A stretch of 20,093 nt of DNA from a virus: the IMG/VR virus record IMGVR_UViG_3300014720_000244, positions 1 to 20,093 of that record. One strand, written 5' to 3'. Under the pieces are notes generated by a model that worked only from the letters and a program-made list of their open reading frames with translations, ran no database searches and was not told where the DNA came from. How positions within the stretch are numbered: position 1 is the first letter of the stretch; every line of letters begins with the position of its first letter. The translations under genes and the position numbers were made by a program. Of the stretch, positions 8,448 through 14,129 are shown one piece after another.

Positions 8448-8783
8448 ATGGAAATAGTAACAAGATACGCTTTAGAAAATTGTCAGATTGTCGAATCGAC
8501 CAAATGCATTCTCGTGAGATCTCGAGTTGAGAAGTGGGTTGTTTCTGGGACAGAGGAGATGCTTGTAGAGAGTAATGCTCACTTCCACAGGACTACTCTT
8601 TCTCCTGGGGACTGGGCTGGTGCAGACAAATGGGGTGTTAGACAGTACGCCGATGTCGCTTGGACTCAAGAAGTCATCGATTCCTGGCGACAATATGTTT
8701 CAACATTGTCACCTTCAAGAACGACACCGATATTATCGGGATCACAACTTCCTGTCTCGGGTTCTCAAGAAGAGACGACGTGA
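8448..8783 (+). CDS. Small protein of unknown function downstream of fibre, 111 aa
   Basis: I do not recognise this gene. It starts at ATG 8448, 12 bases after the fibre stop, with a good Shine-Dalgarno (GAGGA at 8437-8441, 6-base gap), so it is probably co-transcribed with the fibre. The protein has a compact first ~85 residues with several Trp (DWAGADKWGVRQY, then VAWTQEVIDSWRQYV) and a Ser/Thr/Pro-rich tail. Its position after a fibre gene would suit a fibre assembly chaperone or fibre-tip accessory protein; the W-x-x-Y-type helix near residues 71-84 is faintly reminiscent of tail-assembly chaperones, but this is a guess. The stop abuts the stop of the convergent YkgJ-like gene with no gap. 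Confidence 0.65.
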   Translation: MEIVTRYALENCQIVESTKCILVRSRVEKWVVSGTEEMLVESNAHFHRTTLSPGDWAGADKWGVRQYADVAWTQEVIDSWRQYVSTLSPSRTTPILSGSQLPVSGSQEETT

Positions 8784-8803
8784 TCAAAACTTCTTGTCTT
8801 TTA
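8766..8803 (+). terminator. Possible weak terminator at convergent gene ends
   Basis: CAAGAAG (8766-8772) and CTTCTTG (8790-8796) are perfect inverted repeats with a 17-base loop, followed by tcttttat on the + strand. The stem is short and the loop long. The placement, exactly across the meeting stops of two convergent genes, is what makes it plausible. Confidence 0.35.
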
Positions 8804-9242
8804 TGACGTTGTAGAACTCTTCTTCACCGAGTATGTGGTATTTCCCCTTTACTTGGTAATAAAGATTGAAGTTGTTCTTTATTGCCCAATGAAGTATCCA
8901 ATTGAGAATATCTGATTCGATCGTTCCGCCGGCCTCGACGGCGTGGTAGTACCTTATTCCTGACTCGATCCTCAGGGTCACTATGACTCCCGAGATGTCC
9001 GGTTTCAGCCAAGAAGGCAGGTTCTGGTCGCTGATCCACGCACACTCGTATTTTTTGCAGGGATTCTCTGGCCTAGAAGCGTAGATCGTGCAGTGTTTCT
9101 CTAGGAAGTGACATTTCCTACCTGGAAACATCTCGTGGCCGTGAACTGTGGAAGACAACCAACCTTCACAACATTTTGTGCAACCATTGCAGTGACGTTT
9201 TTGCAAGACGGGAAGCTGTAATTTTTGACCATGTGAGTTCAT
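8784..9242 (-). CDS. YkgJ-family cysteine-cluster protein, 152 aa
   Basis: The protein has the YkgJ-type pattern: C18-x2-C21-x2-C24-C25, then C44, C51 followed by IYASRP, C62 and C67. Members of this family are predicted to bind zinc or an iron-sulfur centre through these cysteines; most have no proven reaction. After residue 70 there is a non-cysteine alpha/beta tail. It lies downstream of the patatin-like gene on the same strand (52-base gap), suggesting co-transcription. The ATG at 9242 has no close Shine-Dalgarno: GGAGG lies 22 bases upstream (9265-9269), so either initiation is weak or a non-standard upstream start is used. It is an accessory gene of unknown role. An alternative is a chaperone-like metal-handling protein. 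Confidence 0.8.
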   Translation of the reverse strand: MNSHGQKLQLPVLQKRHCNGCTKCCEGWLSSTVHGHEMFPGRKCHFLEKHCTIYASRPENPCKKYECAWISDQNLPSWLKPDISGVIVTLRIESGIRYYHAVEAGGTIESDILNWILHWAIKNNFNLYYQVKGKYHILGEEEFYNVIKDKKF

Positions 9243-9294
9243 TATTGTTATTATAACACGTCAACCTCCACATGACAATGTTCTCCACAGCTGT

Positions 9295-9966
9295 TCACTT
9301 GTGCTTTAGGACGAATTTGTCTCCATCTTTCAGACCCTCCTCATACATCTCCACCGCCACCGCGGTGGACGGTATCTCGATCGTGTACTTGTCGAAGAGT
9401 GACAGGTGGGAGGGTCGTATGTCGGACCCGAATGACAGCGGCCACGCCGAGATCCTCAGAGTCTCATGGTGCTTCGACGGTTGGTTGCAGAGGACTCCGG
9501 CGTCGAGGTGGAGGATCCTGTTCTTGAGGCGGACCATGTCGTTCATCAGTGGGATGGAGACGGACGACTTCAGCGCCTCGAACATGTCGCCCTTCGAAGC
9601 GAACTCGTCCTGCATCACGTAGCTCATCTTGAAGGGAAAGAGGGACACCTTCGTGTAGCAGATGGTCAGTCTCCCCGTGGTGTGGACGTCCTTGGGCGTG
9701 GCGTCGTACATGTAGGCCGTCGACCTCTCCACCACCTCCCGCTTCTTCACGGACCGTGCTGCGTCGGCCGTGTTTAATGCCTCTTTAAATGCCTCATAGG
9801 CATCACCTCGAGTTAACAGGAATATTGCTGCGCCACCTCCTGCTGACGCTGTGATGTACTCCACGGTCGACAGGTCGACGAGTCCCGCCTCCGAGAGTCG
9901 GTGGATGACACCGAAATACCAGAACACCTTCCAACCGCAGCCGCTCAGCGAGATTCGAGTAAACAT
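9295..9966 (-). CDS. Patatin-like phospholipase/acyl hydrolase, ATGL (PNPLA2)-like, 223 aa
   Basis: Patatin-fold lipases use a Ser-Asp dyad. Visible here are the oxyanion-loop region SGCGWKVFWYFGV (residues 8-20), the nucleophile motif T-A-S41-A-G-G (family G-x-S-x-G, with the first Gly replaced by Thr) and the acid motif L-D155-A-G (family D-G-G/A). Between them, GRLTICYTKVS and a helix with SSVSIPLM align by eye with the corresponding segments of animal adipose triglyceride lipase (SGCG, GASAG, GRL-TRVS, VDGG). The expected reaction is hydrolysis of acyl esters of phospholipids or neutral lipids. The length matches a minimal patatin core, and no signal peptide or membrane segment is seen. 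The role in infection is unknown; attack on host membranes or lipid stores is possible. The minus-strand ATG is preceded by AGGTG only 2 bases away, so the ribosome-binding site is poor. Confidence 0.8.
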   Translation of the reverse strand: MFTRISLSGCGWKVFWYFGVIHRLSEAGLVDLSTVEYITASAGGGAAIFLLTRGDAYEAFKEALNTADAARSVKKREVVERSTAYMYDATPKDVHTTGRLTICYTKVSLFPFKMSYVMQDEFASKGDMFEALKSSVSIPLMNDMVRLKNRILHLDAGVLCNQPSKHHETLRISAWPLSFGSDIRPSHLSLFDKYTIEIPSTAVAVEMYEEGLKDGDKFVLKHK

Positions 9967-10023
9967 GTCACCTAGACTAACTATAATGTGCGGTGACCCA
10001 GATCGTTATAGGTCGGTGTCAAT

Positions 10024-10039
10024 CGAGAAAAAATTCTCG
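10024..10039. other. Small perfect hairpin in leader
   Basis: CGAGAA (10024-10029) pairs with TTCTCG (10034-10039) around an AAAA loop. No T-run follows on the + strand, so it is not a normal terminator. It may be an operator or an RNA element in the leader of the 64-aa gene. Confidence 0.4.
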
Positions 10040-10082
10040 TCGGGGAGTTTACGCGAAACTTCCTGTGTTTATCCTCAACAAC

Positions 10083-10092
10083 GTTTGCAAAC
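10083..10092. promoter_or_regulatory. Palindrome GTTTGCAAAC beside the ribosome-binding site
   Basis: This is a perfect 10-base palindrome ending three bases before the AGGTGA Shine-Dalgarno of the 64-aa gene. Its position would suit a repressor or translational control site, but chance cannot be excluded. Confidence 0.35.
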
Positions 10093-10094
10093 AA

Positions 10095-10100
10095 AGGTGA
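10095..10100 (+). promoter_or_regulatory. Shine-Dalgarno of the 64-aa gene
   Basis: AGGTGA lies five bases before ATG 10106 and selects this start over the much longer upstream open frame, whose sequence antisense to the lipase gene is not gene-like. Confidence 0.7.
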
Positions 10101-10105
10101 ATCAC

Positions 10106-10300
10106 ATGGAAAATGAATTGGTAGAGAGACAGAACAGGGCACTCAACATCCTCGTGGAAGCGGCACGATTGGCACAGGCCCGTGGAGCCTATACTCTGGA
10201 GCAGGCGGCGCTCGTCGCCGAGGCCATCGCGGTCTTCCGCCCGGCGGACCAGGGGCAGGCGGCCCCGGCGGCACCTCCGGCCGAAACACCGGTGTTCTGA
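10106..10300 (+). CDS. Small helical protein of unknown function, 64 aa
   Basis: The frame continues upstream to 9851, but the real start is taken as ATG 10106, which has a good Shine-Dalgarno and begins the plausible protein MENELVERQNRALNILVEAA. Residues 1-45 are predicted amphipathic helix (ALNILVEAARLAQARGAYTLEQAALVAEAI), and the last ~18 residues are an Ala/Pro-rich tail ending TPVF. Short proteins with this ALNIL-x-A-x-x-AQ-x-x-GA-T/S-LE-A pattern are, from memory, frequent in tailed phages but have no assigned function. It stands alone on the + strand between two - strand blocks, with its own leader and terminator, so it is likely a separate transcription unit. Confidence 0.75.
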   Translation: MENELVERQNRALNILVEAARLAQARGAYTLEQAALVAEAIAVFRPADQGQAAPAAPPAETPVF

Positions 10301-10302
10301 TG

Positions 10303-10337
10303 AAAAAACGGGACCGCAAGGTCCCGTTTGCTTTTAT
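10303..10337. terminator. Strong bidirectional rho-independent terminator
   Basis: CGGGACC (10309-10315) pairs with GGTCCCG (10320-10326) around a GCAA loop, with flanking AAA/TTT extending the stem to 10 bp. On the - strand the stem is followed by six T (complement of 10303-10308); on the + strand it is followed by tttgcttttat. It sits three bases past the stop of the 64-aa gene and overlaps the stop of the convergent LamG gene, so one hairpin ends both units. Confidence 0.92.
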
Positions 10338-11059
10338 ACTCCAAACCTGCTCTTCGTCGCGTTGTAATTCCGTAGAACTTCTGTCGCTGTCAAGACCCTG
10401 TTGTAGACTTTCAGCAATCCTACACTTCCCAATATAGAGAAACCTGTGTTACCTCCCCACCCCGAACCGTACGGGTATAGAGACATAATCGTGAGCGGGT
10501 GTGTGTCGTTAAAGTCTCCATATGTAGGCGTGTTGACAGTGAGGCTGTGATTGGAAGGTCCGGCGTTCAGGACCCCGTTCCGGTAAATGGTAATCTGCGT
10601 GGGCGTGATGATGAACACACCATGCTCCCAGTTTCCCGTAGCGAACTGTGAGTACGAGAGATTGAAATATCCTGAGTTATTTCCTGCTTGAAAACCCGTG
10701 TTGGTGATGTAATAATTGTATTCGCCGTTTCCATTCCACGGTTTTGACACAAAAAATCCATTCGAATCTGACGTCTTCACCCACATCTCAAAGGTAAGTG
10801 TATTGCTACCTGCTCCGCTGGGGGTCCATTGAAATTTTCTACTTGAGTTGTTTATTGCAAGGTAGTCGTTGGAACCATCAAACGACCAGCTTCCAACACC
10901 GTCTGTCGAAAAAGATGGACCGTTTGTTAGTATCGATGAAACGCCGCCTATTAAATCGACTGCGTCGGTTCCGCTCCCAGGATAACTTTTTCTGTTGCCC
11001 GCATCGATGCAGTACACAAGCCCGTTGATCGTTCCGTCAGGTCCACTAGAGACTGTCAT
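10334..11059 (-). CDS. LamG domain protein, 241 aa, last gene of the minus-strand array
   Basis: Family landmarks in order: GLVYCIDAGNRKSYPGSGT, VDLIGG, LTNGPSFS, FDGSNDYLA, the core strand LTFEMWVKTSDSNGFF, ITIYRNGVL, and the end VLTATEVLRNYNATKSRFGV. It is a single jellyroll with no signal peptide; a virion-surface binding role is inferred. The start lies directly against the upstream TAA stop (TAAATG), and a GAGG from the previous gene's Arg-Phe codons, six bases before the ATG, serves as Shine-Dalgarno. Its stop runs into the bidirectional terminator. Confidence 0.85.
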   Translation of the reverse strand: MTVSSGPDGTINGLVYCIDAGNRKSYPGSGTDAVDLIGGVSSILTNGPSFSTDGVGSWSFDGSNDYLAINNSSRKFQWTPSGAGSNTLTFEMWVKTSDSNGFFVSKPWNGNGEYNYYITNTGFQAGNNSGYFNLSYSQFATGNWEHGVFIITPTQITIYRNGVLNAGPSNHSLTVNTPTYGDFNDTHPLTIMSLYPYGSGWGGNTGFSILGSVGLLKVYNRVLTATEVLRNYNATKSRFGV

Positions 11060-11719
11060 TTAAAACCTCGTCTTAACAGCGTTGTAGTTTTGTAATACTT
11101 CCGAAGGTGTCAAAGGCCTGTTGTAGATCATCACAGGTCCAATTCCGCCTGAGTATATGGATGACGTAGAAAATGCACGACGACCGATCTTTAAGATACC
11201 AGTCGGTGTGAACGTTGTCGTGCCAGTGAATTTGTAAGAATCCAACTGGCCATTGATGAAGAAACCTGTCGTTCTGGAAGCGTATGTCATGACGACGTTG
11301 TTCCATTGACCATTTTGAATCGTCGAGTAGGCTGCAGTCGCAGCGACTCCTGTGGTGAGGTTATTGAAATTCACGTTGAGGCCGAACCACTCAAGGCATC
11401 CGGTAGGATCATTACCAATGTTACCTTGGTCTATCAGGTATCCGCCATTTGGATTGAGCAACCACACGCTCAGCGTAAAGTTATTCGACAGTTGCACGCC
11501 TGATCCACAATTGATGTAGTCATCGGTTCCGTCGAAATTGAAATAGCCTAACTTAGAAGATGTGATCTGAGAAACACCATTGACCAAGGTTCCATGGTTA
11601 CCGTTTCCGCTGAGGTCATTGACACGAGTTCCCGACCCAGGATAACTTTTCGGATTACCTGGGTCGTAGTTGAGCAGGAGGTCTCGAGAAATTACTCTTG
11701 GCGAATACGCTACAGACAA
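11060..11719 (-). CDS. LamG domain protein with TTG start, 219 aa
   Basis: The start is TTG (complement of 11717-11719), chosen because a perfect AGGAGG (complement of 11725-11730) lies five bases upstream and the protein begins in family style (SVAYSPRVISRDLLLNYDPGNPKSYPGSGT). It continues with DLSGNGNHGTLVNG, FDGTDDYINCG, FTLSVWLLN and WNNVVMTY. It ends PLTPSEVLQNYNAVKTRF, two residues short of the usual RFGx. It lies one base past the stop of the 117-residue gene. The core differs strongly from its neighbours. Confidence 0.85.
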   Translation of the reverse strand: MSVAYSPRVISRDLLLNYDPGNPKSYPGSGTRVNDLSGNGNHGTLVNGVSQITSSKLGYFNFDGTDDYINCGSGVQLSNNFTLSVWLLNPNGGYLIDQGNIGNDPTGCLEWFGLNVNFNNLTTGVAATAAYSTIQNGQWNNVVMTYASRTTGFFINGQLDSYKFTGTTTFTPTGILKIGRRAFSTSSIYSGGIGPVMIYNRPLTPSEVLQNYNAVKTRF

Positions 11720-11720
11720 A

Positions 11721-12074
11721 TCAACCTCCTGACGTCTCGGGAGACGGCATCGATGCAGTCCACTCAGGCGTCGACAGCATCGTCAGCATCTCTTCGTGGG
11801 TGTAAGGTCCCTCCTTCGTCGTGAGGTCGTCGTAGAAAGAGGGATAACCAGGTGGTGAGACGACTGTCTGTGTCGTCCCCTCCGCCGCGACCGGATCGTC
11901 TGCGGGAGCCCCATGGTCCACTTGCAGAAACTTGGTGTCCCACTTGACGAACGTCTTCGTACCGTCAACCGACTTGCGGAGTGTCTCCGCAGACGTCTCG
12001 AGGACTTGAGTGAAGTCGACCTTGTCTATCTCGCTGACGTTGAAGACGATGTAGTTTCTGCTTGTGTAGTTCAT
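11721..12074 (-). CDS. Conserved-looking protein of unknown function inside the LamG array, 117 aa
   Basis: This is the only non-LamG gene in the minus-strand array. The first ~50 residues (YIVFNVSEIDKVDF, ETSAETLRKSVDGTKTFVKW) look like a small beta-alpha-beta fold, followed by an acidic/Pro linker and a C-terminal helix region (PSFYDDLTTKEGPYTHEEML, LSTPEWT). From memory, similar small proteins with the SVDGTKTFVKW and TPEWT motifs sit near fibre genes of T4-like aquatic phages without known function. The start overlaps the upstream LamG stop by four bases (ATGA), with a GAGGAAG Shine-Dalgarno nine bases upstream. A fibre-assembly or attachment helper role is only inferred from context. Confidence 0.75.
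   Translation of the reverse strand: MNYTSRNYIVFNVSEIDKVDFTQVLETSAETLRKSVDGTKTFVKWDTKFLQVDHGAPADDPVAAEGTTQTVVSPPGYPSFYDDLTTKEGPYTHEEMLTMLSTPEWTASMPSPETSGG
11725..11730 (-). promoter_or_regulatory. AGGAGG Shine-Dalgarno that fixes a TTG start
   Basis: A perfect AGGAGG overlaps the final Ser-Gly-Gly codons of the 117-residue gene and stands five bases before the TTG of the downstream LamG gene. Confidence 0.8.
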
Positions 12075-12799
12075 GTCCCGAATCTTCCTCTCAATGCGTT
12101 GTAGTTCTGTGCAACTTCTGCTGCACTTAAATATACCGTGTGGATCATCATCGATCCAAGTGTACCTGCGAAGACGTTACCATACGAGTCAGTCCCCGGA
12201 CCGTATCCCTCGGAATTGCAGGGACCCCAGTAAGATCCTATGCACACCAAGGGACCAGACTTGTCCTGCAGAAGAGTCGCTGAAAAGTCCTGCACACCAT
12301 TGATGTACATCACCATCGTCGTGCCTGTCTTCGCCCAGACGACGTTCTTCCAAGTGTCGTCGTTGACGCTAGTCGTGCCCTGTGTCGCCTGCCACGAAGT
12401 CGTGTAGTATATGTAGCGCATCTTCCCGGCATTGATGCCGTATCCTAGACCGACAGGTCCACCATTACAATGTGATAGTAAACCTCTATCGAGCGTGTCC
12501 GTCAACTTTATCCAGGCAGACACCGTTATGTCTGACCCCGCAGTAATCGTCGACGCCATTCTGCCCCAGTCGTTCACACCGTCGAAAGTAAACTCTCCGA
12601 CTCTCGTCGTTCCTCTCGTGGGTGGACCAGGTGAGACCGCAGAATACGTCGTCCCGCCTGCATTGTAGAAGGTCACGTGCCTGTTGTTACCGCTGCTGTC
12701 GTACCAGATCGCACCGCCTGACGCCGGATAGTTTAACGTGTCGGCGGCATCGAGGAACAAGCTTAGTCCTCTCGTGACAATTTGTGGTCCGTTCCTCAT
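12071..12799 (-). CDS. LamG domain protein, 242 aa
   Basis: Landmarks: QIVTRGLSLFLDAADTLNYPASG, WYDSSGNNRHVTF, FDGVNDWGRM, the core strand ITVSAWIKLTDTLDRGLL, WKNVVWAKTGTTMVMYINGV and the end YLSAAEVAQNYNALRGRFGT. It overlaps its upstream neighbour's stop by four bases (ATGA) and the downstream gene likewise, indicating coupled translation. The Shine-Dalgarno GGGAGG is embedded in the previous gene's RGRFG codons eight bases before the ATG. Virion-surface binding is inferred. Confidence 0.85.
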   Translation of the reverse strand: MRNGPQIVTRGLSLFLDAADTLNYPASGGAIWYDSSGNNRHVTFYNAGGTTYSAVSPGPPTRGTTRVGEFTFDGVNDWGRMASTITAGSDITVSAWIKLTDTLDRGLLSHCNGGPVGLGYGINAGKMRYIYYTTSWQATQGTTSVNDDTWKNVVWAKTGTTMVMYINGVQDFSATLLQDKSGPLVCIGSYWGPCNSEGYGPGTDSYGNVFAGTLGSMMIHTVYLSAAEVAQNYNALRGRFGT

Positions 12800-13458
12800 A
12801 TTCCGAACCTCCCGCGGAGAGCATTGAAGTTTTGTGCAACTTCTGATGCAGAAAGAGCCCTGTTGTAGTGTCTCGCAACTGCAACTTTCCCGTTGACGGG
12901 CCCGCTGTAGTCAGTCCCCGATATTTTATGGACTCCGACGCTGTATATTGTGGAGCCTGTCGATGCCCTTGTTGCACCAAGATTTCCGTTGATATAGGAT
13001 TTCAGCTCTTGTGCCGAATTATCATAGGTACCCGCTATGTGTGCCCATGTTCCCCAAGATATTGTTGAAGATGTTGTGGAGCCGAGTTGACCACCAGAAG
13101 AAAAGTTATACATCGTCAGCGTCGCGTTTGAATTAACCTCAAGAGCATTTCCTTGCCAATTCACCAAAACTATGTGCCGCACACCTGTCGAGTTTAGATT
13201 TACCCATGCTTCAAATGTTACGCTGGCGGTATTAAATGCAGCATTTATTGGGATTGACACGAAATCGCTTATACCGTTAAAGTTTAACGTACCACTATTA
13301 TCTGTTGAAAATGTTGGACCGCTTAATGTACAGGTATAGTTATTGCCGCTTAGATCCAACCATGATGTTCCGCTTCCAGGGTAACTGTTCCTGTCGGCAG
13401 CATCGAGCCCGAGCACCAAACCGTTCGTGACGACCTTTGGACCACGATAGAATGACAT
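12796..13458 (-). CDS. LamG domain protein, 220 aa
   Basis: Landmarks: KVVTNGLVLGLDAADRNSYPGSGT, WLDLSGNNYTCTLSGPTFS, FNGISDFVSIP, VTFEAWVNLNSTG, TWAHIAGTYDNSAQELKSYING and the end ALSASEVAQNFNALRGRFGI. This is the closest copy to the consensus of the array. The start shares one base with the upstream stop (TGATG), and the stop overlaps the downstream start by four bases. The GGAAGG Shine-Dalgarno comes from the upstream gene's GRFG codons. A single jellyroll, probably a surface-binding module. Confidence 0.88.
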   Translation of the reverse strand: MSFYRGPKVVTNGLVLGLDAADRNSYPGSGTSWLDLSGNNYTCTLSGPTFSTDNSGTLNFNGISDFVSIPINAAFNTASVTFEAWVNLNSTGVRHIVLVNWQGNALEVNSNATLTMYNFSSGGQLGSTTSSTISWGTWAHIAGTYDNSAQELKSYINGNLGATRASTGSTIYSVGVHKISGTDYSGPVNGKVAVARHYNRALSASEVAQNFNALRGRFGI

Positions 13459-14129
13459 CAGACGCCGAACCTTCCGCGGAGAGCGTTGTAATTCTGAGAT
13501 ATTTCTGCGTCACTTAGGTATTTCCTGTAGATCATGATGTTGGCCATATTACCCAAGACGTAGTTACCGATTGTGAACGTGGATGCCAAGCCTGAGGGAG
13601 TCGACGTGTTATTAGGTCCACCTGTGCTGATGTTCGATAGGTTCCTCAAGATCTGTCTGTCTCCTGTGGAGTTTCTGAAACGAAACGTCGCCATGACCCA
13701 GCCCTGTGCAGTGAACTGTCCTCCGTACGTGTAGTAATCATCCACTCCGCCATTTAAGTACATGATGGAGTTGTTTCCCTGCCACGCTTCTATCATGTTT
13801 CCTTGGTTCATGCCGGTGACCAGATACTGAGGAACCCCACCAGGTCTGTTAGATATGTTTATCCACGACACGACTGTCCAAACCTGCGCCGCCGCAGTCT
13901 GACCTAAGGGATTTGCAACCGATGCATACATGTTCGATCCATCGAATGCAAGACTGCCACCACCTGATGTGCTGTAGACAGGAGTGCCTGTGAATGTGCC
14001 GTGGTTGTTGTTACCGCTGATGTCTTTCCACCCACCTCCCACAGTGGTCAAGCTGTTCTTGTCACCTGCATCGAGGTGCAAGACAAGACTGCTGTCTCTT
14101 ACTATGATAGGCCCACCCACGGTGCTCAT
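13458..14129 (-). CDS. LamG domain protein, 223 aa
   Basis: Landmarks: PIIVRDSSLVLHLDAGDKNSL, WKDISGNNNHGTFTGTP, FDGSNMYAS, the core strand WTVVSWINISNRPGG, WVMATFRFRNSTGDRQIL and the end YLSDAEISQNYNALRGRFGV. Overlap with the upstream gene is four bases (ATGA). GGGAGG in the upstream gene's final codons lies eight bases before the ATG. The central region (LVTGMNQGNMIEAWQGNNS) is unlike any neighbour, so the binding face probably differs. Confidence 0.86.
   Translation of the reverse strand: MSTVGGPIIVRDSSLVLHLDAGDKNSLTTVGGGWKDISGNNNHGTFTGTPVYSTSGGGSLAFDGSNMYASVANPLGQTAAAQVWTVVSWINISNRPGGVPQYLVTGMNQGNMIEAWQGNNSIMYLNGGVDDYYTYGGQFTAQGWVMATFRFRNSTGDRQILRNLSNISTGGPNNTSTPSGLASTFTIGNYVLGNMANIMIYRKYLSDAEISQNYNALRGRFGV

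Larger units (their letters stand above)
9967..10105. promoter_or_regulatory. Divergent intergenic region between lipase and 64-aa gene
   Basis: These 139 bases separate a - strand gene start (9966) from a + strand gene start (10106), so promoters in both directions are expected. A TATAAT hexamer lies at 9982-9987 on + but without a recognisable -35 box 17 bases upstream. A hairpin CGAGAA-aaaa-TTCTCG occupies 10024-10039, and a 10-base palindrome lies at 10083-10092. No tRNA or small RNA gene was recognised. Confidence 0.4.

Noticed and set aside
10024-10039. Hairpin as a terminator for upstream transcription
   Set aside because: There is no T-run on the + strand after the stem and no upstream + strand gene to terminate.
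9851-10105. Upstream extension of the 64-aa gene to 9851
   Set aside because: It would overlap the lipase gene antisense, has no Shine-Dalgarno and shows no protein-like sequence; ATG 10106 has a good site.
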